From assembly GCA_024811115.1 (NCBI GenBank), contig JAKOGH010000696.1:248001-312000 (forward strand): a stretch of DNA of 64,000 nucleotides. The letters run 5' to 3'. Positions 11,115 through 22,930 of this stretch are shown here, one piece after another. Positions within the stretch are counted from its first letter, which is position 1, and each line of letters opens with the position of its first letter. The position numbers and the translations under genes were made by a program. This stretch comes from Terana coerulea. Taxonomy: Eukaryota > Basidiomycota > Agaricomycetes > Polyporales > Phanerochaetaceae. The notes beneath the pieces were generated by a model, which saw only the letters and a list, made by a program, of their open reading frames with translations, ran no database searches and was not told where the DNA came from.

Positions 11115-13313
11115 GAAGGACAGCTTCTTTGATTCTCGGAGCTGTTGTGCGTCTGCTAGTGAAGTCTTGACGGCCCAAAGGTGGTTTGCCTGCTGGTTCG
11201 AGGATTAATCGCCGTAGGGGTCGGCCAGCGGGTCTTGATATGAGGTCGAGGTGTAGTATTATCATACGATTGACAAGCCTCGTTGTCACTGGCTGCCGAC
11301 CCCAGGGCCGTGGACATGTTCGAGTACCTGAAACAGGAACGAGGAAACGGGGCAAGCCTGATTTGCGCGCTCATTTGATGCGCCAACTGATGCGCCGTCT
11401 TCCTATCCTGCATTTGTCTCAGACGACCTCGGCCGCGTCACTCGACGTCTGCACATCCATCGGCGGTCATGGCATGAGCTGCTTCACGCATGATCATCTC
11501 CTAGCCTGCTCGACTATTCAACTCAACTGCCGTCGCAGCTGGCGGAAAACCCTGACTGAGGAGGTTCATAGGCAGATGGATCCTGATGCTCAGGCTCCTC
11601 GAACGATAGCGAAAGAGTGCCATGTTGCATATCGACCCCTACACTTCGCGTATGTCTTTTAGTTGCAGGTGACGGGATAGCTCGTGCTGATAGCGTACCG
11701 CAGAAAATAGGATTTGAACGTCCTCTCGGCACCGACGCACTCCGGAGTACGGCCGCTTTGACACCAAGTTCGACAACTGGTTTGACCAAGATGTTGGGGA
11801 GGAGGAAAACGAGGATGCTGAGAGGTATGCGGAGCCAGCGGACGCTGGACGCTGTCGGCCAGGAACTGGATACGAGAGGCGCGTATCACGATTCCCAGTC
11901 CTGTGTCCGAGGAGACATAACGAAGCATCTCATCGCCTTGGATCCTGAATTAGCGCACTGCTATTCGGAACCTGTTCTATGTGCGACAACCCGCTGAAGA
12001 ATGTCTTACCTGCAGAGGGCCGCTTTTCTGGAGAGAACTTCCTGTGGAACTTGGACTATCCGCTCGGGAATGCTGCTGCCGCCGCGGTTGTTGGAGGCCA
12101 TGATGTTTGTTTTGCCTAAAAATAATGGAGGATTTTCTTGCGCACCAGCAATCCTAGAAGGCGAAGGACCAGCTCAAGCGCGCCCGTAACATCGGCACTC
12201 TAACCAAGCACGATGGCGAGGGACACCTCCGGAAGGCGCCAGGGTGACTACTACAGAGTCAAGCGGAGGAGTGGTGCGCTGGGTCCTGAAGGAGGGATCA
12301 GATTGTTGCAGGCTGTTGGAGGACGAAGGCGAGGTCGAAATATGCTGAACATGGTGAATAACCTCGTTCAGCTAGTCATCCATCGATCGACTCATCTACT
12401 TTAGTGAACATCAACACTGGTCACAATGCTGCATGGGCCTCCTTCTATAGTATTGCTTCCCTCTCCACCGCTCATATCTCCTGTTCTGGTAATGCTGGAA
12501 CCGAGACTGACTTACAGCGTTTGAAGCCGCCTTGCATCTGGTCTTCGGAAGAGTTGGATGGATCATCATCTACAACCGACGCCGTCCATGGCTGTCGGAG
12601 ATCGTTAAGTCTGTTTTAAATTTGCCGTGGAGGCTCAGCGGGGCCACCTCAAACCCGGTGAAACCCGCTTAGATGACGCTATCTAGGCGGAGCGGAAACA
12701 GAAGGCAAGCGCAGACAAGGACGATGGCGCGTCTGAATGGAGGAGCAGAAGGAACAAGCTATAAGGAGTTTGGTGCGTATTTTACCTCAAAGCCCTATCA
12801 CGAACGCTCAATCTTCTCCTCCGATAGGGGTCCACAGGATGAAGCTAGGGGGACGACCAAGATCGTGCAGCTCATTGCGTGGACGAGCAGTTATGAACCT
12901 CTCATAGCTACTCACGAATGTATTGCTCTTATGGAAGGACATCGGCCGGATTGTATCACTCGCTACCCCTGCGTTGTATGTACTTAATTTCTATACCGAT
13001 GCTCGCTGCCGTTTTGAGGTACTCTGTTCATGAGCTACTTGCAAGTTGCGCCGGTGCAACTAAGTTCTGGACACATTTCATGAAATTTGTTGCAGAAATG
13101 CTGGGCTTCCACGACCTAAAAGACGGTTGCGTTGTTGCAATAAGTTAAGTGATCCATCGTACATAAGAGGGTGACCGGTAGAGGTGTGGTGTCGCTGGAG
13201 TACAACTATTGCCCTTGGACCAAGTACCACTACTACATTATCCTTGTGGAAAAGCAAGCAAGCTCGGTAGGTACCACATATTGGGGAAGGCAGTAGAGGG
13301 ACGTTGGACGAAG
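11115..13313. other. 2.2 kb of decayed plus-strand coding sequence, no intact gene
   Basis: No complete gene can be read. Several plus-strand stretches look like former exons because they are protein-like and free of stops: SSYPAFVSDDLGRVTRRLH near 11,400-11,470; RFDTKFDNWFDQDVGEEE near 11,755-11,830; LPAEGRFSGENFLWNLDYPL near 12,005-12,065; LKRARNIGTLTKHDGEG near 12,175-12,225; AALHLVFGRVGWIIIYNRR near 12,525-12,585, which looks membrane-spanning; and a charged tail ERKQKASADKDDGASEW near 12,690-12,740. They lie in order but in different frames with stops between them. I do not recognise the family. Confidence 0.4.
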
Positions 13314-15068
13314 CTAACCAACCGAGACCCTCGGGTCACGTAGGATATCGAGTAGAATCCCAGTCAGCAGCGGGTCGTTAGACACCCTTTCAAGGCGGGC
13401 AACCCGTGCCGCGGATAGCCTGTCTCCTTCGTCAAACTCATCCTCCTCGGGATCTACATTCAGCGAACCTCCTAAGTTTCCAATCACCGGCGATGAAGCA
13501 AACTCCCCGTTAGATACTTCCCCGTTACGCAAGGAATTGCCCTCGTCGCCGGAAGATTTGATGGAGCGAAGGCTGAGGATAAATCGGGATACGCAGATTG
13601 ACATCGAGTCTGTATCGTGGTGTTTCAGTCCTAGTTGCGGTGACGATCTTGACAGTACGTACGGCCACATAAATACACTTATGCTCGACAGATCCTACAC
13701 AGAAACGTAGGTGAGCTATGCATCACCTCAAGGATGCGACTCAATGATCTCACCCCGATGTCTGTGTAATCAAGCAAGGTGATCATTTGCAAAGCCAAGA
13801 ACAATCTGGGAGTCCGTCAAAGCAAAATTTTACCGTTAGTTTCTTATTGGGAATGGGATGGATAAGATGTCTCATACATGGAGTATGCTGTGCCTGCAAT
13901 AGGAGGAGAGCATCAGCTGGCAGTATTTCAGGGCAAAGAGGTCAGAACAGCATCGCTACGTACCATCCCTCAGTACAACTGCCGTGACTCCCAGGTTGGC
14001 GTTAAGTCGTCGTAATGTGCGCAGGATGCGGTAGAGCTTGATGAAAGAAAGAACCAAGACTACGAGCTCTGTAACGAAGGTGAAAAAGGACCCATCTAAG
14101 AGAACTGAAGAGGCGTGAAACAGTCATGATATTGTGATCATGGTGAACACATTCATTTACCATAGTAGATAAATTCGGTGAGCCTGAACTTTCGTCATTA
14201 GGCACACATGACGGGTTATATAAGTCCGATGTGGCACGCACAAGAAGGAATGAGGTGATAGATTCATCGTATTAATCTGCGCGCAGCCGACGAAGGGTGG
14301 TGTCCATGATACAAATCTGGAATTCTTGAGGGCAACCTACACATCTGTGAGATGCCCTGGCGAAGCGTTGGCTTTAGAGTATTGCTTACCGCGTTCAGAA
14401 TGGGACTTATCAGGCCCAGAATCAAGATTCCAACCAATATGCGGCGATCTCTTCCAAAAATTGCAAACATACGGAGCGCGCCGAATACTGTGTGGAGAGG
14501 TATCCGCTCTGTGAGCATGTACAGAGTACTGTGCTTACCTGCGAATGCCACCATCTGACAGATACCCGAAACAGCATTAACGCTGAGCGGGAAAGCACAC
14601 ACCTACAAAGGCCAAGCAGCGTGATAGTGAAGCCGTCACATATCTGACAGCATATAGGGCACTTACATAGTTTGCCTCGCGCGTTGTGTGATGAATCCAT
14701 GACTTCAATTGGATCAGCTGCGATAGTACGCGGATCAACGCCGCATATCGGTTCAGGAGGAATAGCAGCGAAGGCCCGGAGAAACGGCGGCCCCAGATGC
14801 AGTTAACCTCGTCGGGAAAGGTAAGAAAACAGTCGTAGCAATAGAGCGCTATAGGAATGCCAGACACGTTAGACTACCACAGAGTGCATCTGAGTGAAAT
14901 TGGAGTGAAAGCACGAACTCAGTGAGGCAACGTTCAGACAGTTGGCGACGCGTCTAGATCGCAGCCGACATTAGACTTGAACAACCTGTACCACTACCAC
15001 CATATGCTAGGCGCTACTCACTGGTCTTGAAGTGTTCGAACGATAGAGGCCAGATTAGATGTTGCCAT
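13314..15068 (-). CDS. DUF6533-domain multi-pass membrane protein (copy 1 of 3)
   Basis: Member of a large basidiomycete family of seven-helix-like membrane proteins with an N-terminal DUF6533 domain; their function is unknown. The start MATSNLASIVRTLQDQ at 15068 is followed by a long intron and then the domain: ALYCYDCFLTFPDEVNCIWG, RRFSGPSLLFLLNRYAAL, then VFGALRMFAIFGRDRRILVG, NSRFVSWTPPFVGC, FVTELVVLVLSFIKLYRILR and the hallmark VLRDGT, and finally the cytosolic tail starting SRFILSLRSIKSS and ending in an acidic stretch and NDPLLTGILLDIL. Two paralogues lie on the plus strand at 39.3 and 43.2 kb but differ clearly in sequence, so this copy is the more distant relative. The exon ends in the middle are approximate. 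The gene looks readable throughout. Confidence 0.72.
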
Positions 15069-15897
15069 GGCTAGGGAGGTATGTTGAGAATTAAGCTGGT
15101 TACCCGCAAGCCGCAAGCAGGTGCTTATTTATGGTGTGCTTTTGATATCAATGGTTAGTTGCAGTGTTCAAACAAAAAATTAATGGCCGAAGTACGTACA
15201 CATACCGTGGTTGCCAGTGAACTGCGACCAAAAGATGATCTTGCAATCTGGGTGTTCTAGCGATGTTATGCTACCGAGCGCGAAATCGACCATGATGGTA
15301 GTCGTGGAGCATAACTCACAACAAGATGAAGTGAAGTGGATGTACCCAACCCAGCTATTGAGCACCGGCGGATAGTATCCGAGAGACGGCGCTAGCGACA
15401 ACAGAGTAGATCATGATAACTTACCTAACGACGGATACTTTCTGTGTTCTGAATCTTGACAATGGATAGTAGCTGCGTTACCAACTGGTAACGAAAGATA
15501 CTATCTGAGGTGCAGATACAGGTCACAGAGGGCCTTGACCGCCGCTTGAAGACCGTCAGTTATTAGTCACACCGCGCATCGTCGGCACCCTCAGCTTAAC
15601 AGTTTGGAAAAACTTAACAGATGTACAGAGCCTGAGACTGCTAGAAATAAGGAATGAGTGCTGCCGTAAGGTCTGTGTATCATGAGTCAAGTCGGGAGCC
15701 TGTTGACAGTGAAGAGGAAAGAGTCAAACGGCTATGCGCGGGTTTGATTTTCGCACGCCACCAAGCCGACCCGACCCGATCAGGATAACCTCCCGGCGTG
15801 CACAAGCCAGTCCGAGTCACCCACTGAGCGCGCAGCTTCCCGCTATAGTCCGTGCGCACTCGCCTCAGGGTGTAAAAGCCCTTGTCGTCTGTACTAG
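15069..15897. other. Intergenic region upstream of the DUF6533 gene and the U2-like gene
   Basis: About 830 bp without a convincing gene. It holds the 5' flank of the minus-strand DUF6533 gene and the 5' flank of the U2-like RNA gene. The short open frames are not protein-like, and I see no repeat. Confidence 0.5.
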
Positions 15898-16085
15898 AGC
15901 TCTGCTACTTTGGCCTCAATGGCTTAGATCAAGCGTAGTGTCTGTTTTAGACAGTTTAACCACTATTAGAAGGGCTACTACAGCCTACGGCCATCGCTAA
16001 CTGGTTATCCAATTTTTGCCGGCCTGGCCGCCGAGCTCTGCTCGCACCTCGGGAGCGCGATGACTGTGTCGCTGCACTATTGGCA
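15898..16085 (+). ncRNA. U2 snRNA-like gene (variant or pseudogene)
   Basis: From ctgctactttggcc through ggcttagatcaagcg to acagtttaacc the sequence follows the 5' half of U2 spliceosomal RNA almost base for base: the stem I region, the ggcttagatcaag segment, the branch-site recognition segment, then a st​em IIa hairpin in which ctgt pairs with acag. About 60 bases further on, aatttttg (16011-16018) is a canonical Sm-protein site, followed by G+C-rich sequence able to form 3' stem-loops. The marked oddity is gtagtgtctgt at 15934-15944, where U2 normally has gtagta: the last base of the recognition hexamer is changed. This may be a divergent expressed copy or a U2 pseudogene. The 5' and 3' ends are estimated from the usual U2 length of about 190 bases. 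Confidence 0.7.
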
Positions 16086-16393
16086 TGCGTCATCAGGGGA
16101 TCTCCTCTCTCCTTTCCTTTGCTCTGTGTTTGCAGCGGACTAGTTTGCCTGCTTGCACATCGGGCAAAAGAACTAGGAGCAGGGATTTGGGTTGCAACGG
16201 TATGTTGTCCCTACTGTATAACAATGTCATGTATGCGTTGACGGTGATAGACAACAGCAAGCTTTGTGTGAAGCAGCTACAACAGCAGCGTCCGCGGTGG
16301 TACATACGTGGGTCAACTCAAATTGTAAGAACACGCCAGAGTCCCCTGCATCCATACTCAGAACAAAGTCTCCGCACCAAAAACAGAAGAGAC
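16086..16393. other. Spacer between U2-like gene and F-box gene
   Basis: About 300 bp holding the 3' flank of the U2-like gene and the 3' untranslated region of the minus-strand F-box gene; nothing else is seen. Confidence 0.5.
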
Positions 16394-18158
16394 TCACCCT
16401 TCTTCAGCCCTTCTCGTAATTAGACAATCTTCGACGAGCGCGAAGTCGTCGTCCCCAGACAACTCAATCTGCGTCACAATCTTGCGGTACCAGCATCCCG
16501 TCTCGATGCTGTCACGAAAGATCTCCGGCTCGGCAATGACTCCGGTAGTACAGTTGTACTCGCAGACGCCCTTCGCCCCATCCCTGCGCGGCTCTGTCTC
16601 CGCGTTCTGCATCTCCCTGCGCAGCGTCGCGCGCGGCCGGAAGTCGTATATCGCGACGACGTCGGGCCCGCGCTCGCCGTCCGCGTCCACCGTCGGCTCG
16701 GGCACGAGGCAGCGCGTGTGGAACACGTCCGAGTCGCAGATCGTCTCCACGCCCGCCTGCGGCTGCAGCCGCGCCTCGCGCGCCCACTCACGCCACTCGA
16801 CCCGCCGCGCGCCCACGCCGGCGTAGCGGCGCTCGAGCACCTCCGCGGGCACGAACAGGAAGTACACCTTCGGCAGCCCGCGCGTGTCCGTCGCCATGAA
16901 GAGGAACGCGAGCAGGCGCGCGCCGAAGTCCGAGTGGAAGGGCACGTCGAGGTCTGCCGGCGGCGGCTGCGATGAGTACGCGTTGCCCGACGCGCTGATG
17001 TAGAGCCACATGTTGTGGTCGGCGAGCTCGGGCATGCAGAACTCGGCGACGCGGCAGCTAATGTCGCCGTACGGGACGCGTTTAGAGTGGTGCCGCTCGC
17101 TATCTAATACGAGCAACCGGCAGGTGTCGTTCGCGCGTCTCTTGCTCTTGATAGTCGGAATGAGGACGTGTCCATTTGCAAGAAGGAGGAAGGATGTGGC
17201 GACGCGGCGGCCTTTCTTGAAGCTGCCGTACGTATTCTAGGTTTGGTGTGACACAGCGATCGACAGGGGAGCAAGCGAGCAAGCGGCATACCAGTTTGAG
17301 CGTCCCCTTCCTCCAGTCCCACACCCACAACTCCGAATGCTCGAACCCGCCGTCTGAGCGCAGCATGATGCCCAAGTTGCCATCGGAGATGTTCATCTTA
17401 CAGGAAACATGGATGGTGAACGGCTTCACGAGATCGACGGAGAGGATTGGCTGAGCGGCCGCAGGATGGGCCAGTCCAGTGGTCAGAGATCGCAAGTGAA
17501 CCTTGAACGACGAAAGGTGATGGTGCAGGTACCCCTCTGTGTGACAGGGACTGGGAAACAACATCAGCTTGACCACCGGCACAAGGCTACAGGAGAAGTC
17601 AGCGACTTACCCTGGATCCAAAATGACAAGCAGATCCAGGCTATGGTCCAGTTCGTAGTCGGCAAGGGGAACCCAATGTCCTCGATCGTCCACTGCTTCT
17701 GCGGTATGTTTCTGAGGCGCGACGGAAGCTGGTGGATGACAAGTCCGTTGTCTTTCTTCTGCACAAGCAGACTTCCGGACACGCATATTGAGTCTCGCGA
17801 GTCTGGGGTCACCGCCGGAATCGTGATTTCTTCGGAGTGGGTGAAGTCCTTCCAGGCTGCTTGCCATGCCTGCAGATTGTTCAGCGCAGTTTTCGTGCTG
17901 TTATTCTTCCCCTTCCTGTGCATAACCCGGGCTACAGCGCATTCCACTGTGTATTGCAGAGACGAGGTGTCATCTATGAGTGCCGTGAGTTTCCTGCAGA
18001 CCTAGCACAGGTCAGTGGTTACACTGGGGGACGACCCGTGTTAATTTACCCACCCTTCGGGACGAGACAATATCCAAACAGTCCAAGCAGCTCAGCACTG
18101 AGACAAGGAGCTCATTCGGCAGTGAAAGCAAAGTTTTAGAGTTGTGGAAGACCGACAT
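16394..18158 (-). CDS. F-box protein, paralogue of the gene at 45.5 kb
   Basis: Putative substrate adaptor of an SCF ubiquitin ligase. Exons: 18158-18054, 18001-17611, 17586-17292, 17236-16394. The first exon and the start of the second form the F-box (LLSLPNELLVSVLSCLDCLD, then RRVCRKLTALIDD). The rest is a long beta-rich region of the kind found in basidiomycete F-box proteins, with HLRSLTTG, ELWVWDWRKGTLKL and FLLLANGHVLIPT; the last two recur in the 45.5 kb paralogue as ELWVWNWKTGDVKL and FMFIGPGRVLIPT. One base is missing in a run of four G (plus strand, 17666-17669): before it the frame reads QKQWTIEDIG, after it DYELDHSLDLLVILDP, which matches the paralogue. The 3' half is very G+C-rich. 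The substrate is unknown. Confidence 0.78.
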
Positions 18159-18413
18159 GAGCTATGCGCGCAGATTGAAGTTACGACACAGGATGATGGA
18201 AGTCGGAACGAACCCGAATGATCGGCGCTGCCAGAAGCAATCCGACGAGATCAAGCTCCGCTTCACTTTCAGCTCCCAGCACCCCATGCCTCATCTCGAA
18301 TCTCAATCGTTCAGACAGAATTCAAAGCAAAACGTTATGGTTCACAGCCATGTATTCCCTCCATTATACAACAGCAGTAATGATACAATTATATGTTATG
18401 CAGAGGTATGCGC

Positions 18414-18838
18414 TTATTGCTTGTCACCGAGGCCGACAGCATTCTTGAGCTTCTGGCCGACCGAGGGCTGGACAATCGGAGTCAGGAACCGCACAATACT
18501 GAGTGACGTCATACGCGTACCTCAGTGCCCGAGTTAGAGTTGGACGACAGAGCGTCACCGGCCTGCTGGGTGTAGGACTTCTGGCTCTGCGAAGGGTGTC
18601 AGGGTCTGATAGAACTAGTTCCACGGAATTGTGCATACTGCAGGCTCAGCGGAGGAGGCAGCAGAGTCGGCGTGGCCCTTGACCTTGTCGCCGAAGTGCT
18701 CGGTGGTGGACTTCTCAGAGTCGGGCTGTAACACACGACCGTCAGCTCAAGTCGAAATACTCGTGAGGCGAAGTGGCCACGAACCTTGAGGGCAGCGCCG
18801 GCCTTGTCGGTGAAAGACTCGCGGAAGTTGTCAGACAT
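18414..18838 (-). CDS. HSP12: Hsp9/Hsp12-type stress protein
   Basis: Small, hydrophilic, intrinsically disordered protein of 86 residues, from the family of yeast Hsp12 and S. pombe Hsp9, which stabilise membranes during heat, osmotic and starvation stress. Four exons splice cleanly: 18838-18785, 18725-18639, 18586-18521 and 18467-18414. The N-terminus MSDNFRESFTDKAGAALK is the family signature, followed by PDSEKSTTEHFGDKVKG, a second repeat SQKSYTQQAGDALSS, and the ending VGQKLKNAVGLGDKQ. A TATA box lies about 95 bases upstream of the ATG, consistent with an inducible promoter. All four exons are in frame with no correction. Confidence 0.93.
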
Positions 18839-18931
18839 GATGGTTCGTGAAGAAGGTGGTGGTTGAGAGAGGTGTGAAAGTGGGTGAGATGAGAAGCTTA
18901 GTGAGGAACGTTGTACGGCGAGCAGACCAGC

Positions 18932-18939
18932 CTTTATAC
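18932..18939 (-). promoter_or_regulatory. TATA box of the Hsp12-type gene
   Basis: The minus strand reads gtataaag about 95 bases upstream of the start codon at 18838. Position and sequence fit a TATA element of a stress-inducible gene. Confidence 0.55.
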
Positions 18940-19418
18940 CTGTGAACGGCGGCGGTAAATCTCTAGGCAGCTCTATGATGCACCCTCGTCATCGTGTACG
19001 AACGCGTCATCGTTGTGGAGTGACAACGGGAGCAACAAAGCTCGCAACCCCGGCGTCATGTGGTGTGGAGTGCTGTACCTGCCCAGTGCATGTGAAAGTG
19101 GCGAATGTGATGGCCTGGGCAAACCTGGACACATAACGCGATCTAAACACAAGTCGCGAAGAGTTGTGCTAAGTAGGCATATTATAAGTGTACAGTAGCG
19201 GATACAACGCAACAAATGAGTAGAATACATAACATGAAAGGGCGTAAACAACTTCCGAGATCCAACACATCCTCCAGAGCATGGCAAGCCAAACGTCATA
19301 AGCAGAAAAATCATCCAAGGCCCGGGTACGGTCGGCGCAAGCAGTAGTGCTATCACCCATCTCTGTGAAATCGATGTCCCAATTGCGGTGCCTACGGTCG
19401 TGTGCCAACGGCGCAGGC
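18940..19418. other. Intergenic region, Hsp12 promoter and 3' flank of the RING gene
   Basis: Further promoter sequence of the Hsp12-type gene and the 3' untranslated region of the minus-strand RING gene. No gene or repeat was found. Confidence 0.5.
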
Positions 19419-21791
19419 TCACAGGATGGTCGTCTCGTGGGCTACGGGCATGGGGGGGTTCGTCGGGTCATACCCGCGAGGCACGCCCTCCCGGTTGCGC
19501 CGCCGCGTCCGCCGGGCCAGGCGCAAGTACCGGGACAACCGCGCGCCCGCAGTCGACATCGGTCTGCTCCCCAGTGGCGGAGGCGGTTCGAGTAGCTCGC
19601 CATCATGCCGCTCACTCGACATCATCGTCTCCAGCGCATGGAAGTCTAAAAGGCACGAACACACGATCAGCACTTGCACCGACGTGACGAAACAAGGCGC
19701 GACGCACCTTGACGACAGATGGGACAACTGCTCGAGAGCTCGAGCAGCCACTGGTCGACACACTGCTGGTGGAACCGGTGGTGCCCCTCGCACGGCAGCA
19801 CGCGCAGGTCGTCGCCCTCCTCGAAGTCGACGATGCAGATCGGGCACGTCTCGCGCCCAATCGCGTCCGGCACCAGGTCGGCGTCGCCCACGCTGACCGC
19901 GGACGACGTCGACGCCTCCGCGCGCCCCGCCGGGTGACGTGGGCGCGGGCCGGGAATGAGCAGCTGTACGTGTGGCTTGGACGCGCCGGCGGCTCCTGCT
20001 GTATCATCAGCCGCAGCCTGCGCGCGCGCAGCGTGCGGCCCCCGCCTTGTCTCCTCCACCCCATGCGCTGCGCCTGCGCCTGTGCGCACTTCAGCCGCCG
20101 CTTCATCCGCCTTCAGCATCGCCGCAACCGCAGGCAACTCCCGCAGCTCGACGTCAAGGCTTCCCGGGTCCGTATCCTTCCTGTCCTTATGGTCGATGGA
20201 CTCTGGTGGCCGATTCCACGTCCTTGGGTGCGGGTGCGGGCGCAGCGTCGCCTGCGCGGTCGAACTTGACGATCGGGAAGGTGTCCAGGATGGCACGTGT
20301 CAGTCCGCGGGCACGACTTTGCGGCGAGCCGTATGCTCCTGCGGGCCCAAACTGCGCGCCCCCAGCCCGAGGACCGTAGCGTTCAGGATGGCGAATGGCC
20401 CGGATAGCCTGGCAAGAAAGTCAGAAGACATACTTGGATATAGTTGGACAGACTAACACCAGATATAATTACGACACAGAATAGCGCGGAGACGCACCCG
20501 GTGATTGCATACAGAATGATCCTGAGACGTGTGAGAACGGAATCGGAAGAGTAGGTAGAATATCATACATGGCAAGGCTGGACTTGGGGTTAGACCCACT
20601 TCCAGAGCTTCCACCGGACGCCATCGTGTCCCCTGTGTCACCGCTGCCCGTAGACGAATCTCCGGTGGCGTTCCAGGCGACGAGCTTGCCGTACAGGTAG
20701 TTCGAGCCGTTCTTGGGGTTGCCGCTCGTAAGCGTTGCGTTCACAATGTCGGCGGTCTGGTTGAGTAGCGTCGCGTTGAAGTCCTGGAAGCGGCTCTGGG
20801 GAAGGGACTTGTACTCGCCTTCTATCGTCCTACGAGGCAAGGAGTGAGATGGGCATGCGGAGGGGAGCCGGCGGTAATACGCCTGGGATAGGGGAGTGGT
20901 ATGGGAACGTGTTGGACGTACTGTGATGCAGACAGGTTGAGTGAGGAGAAGATGTCCATGATTTGATCGAAGTTTTGCGGGTCTGCGTATTCAGGGTTGA
21001 TTTCGCAGCGTTCACTGTACACGGAGTACAGCAACTATGCGGAGAAGGTAAATCGTTAAGGCGGTCGTGGTCATCGGACGGTGTTATTGGGATACGCACA
21101 GCGGAAACGGCACCACGTTCTTGTGCAAGGGTGAAAATGTCCGTGTCCATGGACGCGTCGGTCGAGTTCGCATCGCACGAGACCAGAGCTATCCAGGGCG
21201 TGGTGGCTAGTGGTGGGAACGGTCAACGCACGGAACTCAATGCCATCTCCCAGAGAGCAGCTGTAGAAAACATGGCAGCGGCTCGTCTGGTACAGAGGCG
21301 CATATAGTGCATTCTTCCATCGTGAGCAGTATGTTACAACTGCGCTCCCAGACTCCCGCACAAGCAATAAGGAGCGTCGCCTGGAATGGTCGACTCCCGA
21401 CTGCCAGTTCACTGTCCTGCGATCCAGCGAAGGACTTACTGGTGTCATTTGAGAGCTTGAACTCGGAGAAGTGGACCAGTGCACCCTGATACAACGTTGA
21501 TTCAACAGTTGGCATCGAGAGGTTCTGCGCACGCACCTGGCTGATCCCGTTACTGTCCGCTCCCACCAGCTGGTACGACACATACTCCGAGTACACTCCC
21601 CCGAACCACTGCAGGTTCAGCTTCGACGGCGTAGTCGAGTTCCAGCCGCCCGAGATGTTCGTGGGCATCGCGGGGACGTACGCATGCACTCCGGTCGAGC
21701 ACAACGCCGTGAGGACAAGGAGGTACGTCCAGAGCCATGTCGGTCGCAAGGACGGAGTCGGCGCCCAGAAGGAGAGGGGCGAGCGAGGCAT
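19419..21791 (-). CDS. PA-TM-RING type E3 ubiquitin ligase
   Basis: Membrane-bound ubiquitin ligase of the endosome/vacuole type. Start at 21791 ([14 protein letters not shown]) followed by a signal segment ([20 protein letters not shown]). The lumenal part contains [20 protein letters not shown] (the protease-associated core) and several N-glycosylation sites. A transmembrane helix follows ([20 protein letters not shown]), then RHPERYGPR and a cytosolic region with the RING-H2 finger CPIC..., [26 protein letters not shown] near 19,850-19,720. The tail ends [11 protein letters not shown], stop 19421-19419. There are several exons; the helix is spliced at about 20,500-20,570. One extra base near 20210-20211 splits KDVES from PPESIDHKD and must be removed to keep the frame. 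A truncated duplicate lies at 23.7-25.1 kb. Confidence 0.82.
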
Positions 21792-22126
21792 GGCGGGCGA
21801 TGGGGGGCTACCGACGAGTGCGTCGTGGATGGCTCGTGCTGCGCATCCACCGCTGGAAGGCGTCAGGGCTCCTCTGGGAGCTGGGAATAGCACACGGATG
21901 GAGTGGACGGAATGGATTTCGCTCGGATGCGGCCTCGTTCTCCCAAGCATGCCCAAGGCCTCGCTGCAGCCACTGCCGAGGTGCCGAGAGCCTCACTACG
22001 GCCCTCATATGGCAACTCTGGTGGTTTGAGCTTCGCATATCTTGCCCGAGGACGCTACGCGTGGTCGTGATATGTTCCCAAACGCTTCAGCACGAGAGGC
22101 TGAGCAAGCTACTCTACACAGGTATA
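21792..22126. other. Spacer between RING gene and BTB-A, repeated at 25.3-25.6 kb
   Basis: Promoter of the RING gene and 3' flank of BTB-A. The same sequence, with scattered substitutions, recurs at about 25,320-25,608, showing that the duplication unit runs through this spacer. Confidence 0.6.
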
Positions 22127-22930
22127 CTAGTAGTTGTCATCGCAGATACCCCACACTTCCCTGATTTTATTCAGAAGTTGAGCATGGTCTTTCAGCCCAT
22201 TTGAGCATGCGTACTGGCCCCGCACGTTATACAGCTTCATTAGCGTCCCAAAACCAATTGACTTCGCCTCTTCCTCTGTCAGATCTGCCTTCCGAGTCAC
22301 CAAACCCGCAACTGCTTTCACGGCCTCCGTGTCCAACGGAATGGCGTAGTCGTTGTAGACGGTGAGCACTTTGACAGGATCTTGAGTGTGATATTGCAAT
22401 TTCCCCAGCATGGATGAAAACATCCCGCTGAACTGCCACGCCTTGGCAAATTCCAGTTTCATGCGTCGCTCCCTATAGACATTCTCCTCTTGAGAGGCTG
22501 TGCCTATATAAATAACTTCGGAAGGGTAGCGATCATAGCTGGGTCAACAGGCTGGTGTCAGCGCACGGTAATGACAACATAACGATGCAGCGCACCTAGG
22601 AGATAGCTCCAACAAAACGGTATTCATATCCTCCGCAGACATATCTGGGAATACGAATGGTCTTTCAGCCCCTGCACCAAGGTGGCAGACAGCATCGATG
22701 AGTTCGCTTTGATCTTGGTCCTTGAACATCTTTACGAAGAAAACAGAGTTGCACTCGAAAGTGCGTCTGTCGATTTCGAATAGAGTATTTTCAGCCTGCC
22801 CCGGGACAAGTTTCAGCGTGCGGGTATTCGGACAAGGTGGTAATGAGCGTACCTGTAGGAAAAATGTCCGGACACGATATACACTGGACCTCTCTAGCAC
22901 AGTGGATGGGTTTGACGTAGTGGTCGACAT
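22127..22930 (-). CDS. BTB/POZ-domain protein A (readable)
   Basis: Small BTB-domain protein of about 229 residues, of the expanded Agaricomycete family whose partners and function are mostly unknown. Exons 22930-22853, 22795-22596 and 22538-22127 join in frame without correction. The BTB core begins in exon 2 with AENTLFEIDRRTFECNS and VFFVKMFKD, then RPFVFPDMSAEDMNTVLLEL. The third exon gives a helical C-terminal part (KLEFAKAWQFSGM, LTVYNDYAIPLD, ADLTEEEAKSIGF) ending IREVWGICDDNY. Copies B to E share this layout, and B and D keep the first exon at exactly 78 bases. A is the best preserved of the close group A, B and D. Confidence 0.78.

Noticed and set aside
11690..11730. Possible tRNA on the minus strand (gttcaaatcc)
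   Set aside because: It lacks an A box at a suitable distance and no cloverleaf can be drawn.
16482..17009. Several long Arg/Ala-rich frames on both strands
   Set aside because: They are out-of-frame readings of the G+C-rich 3' exon of the F-box gene.
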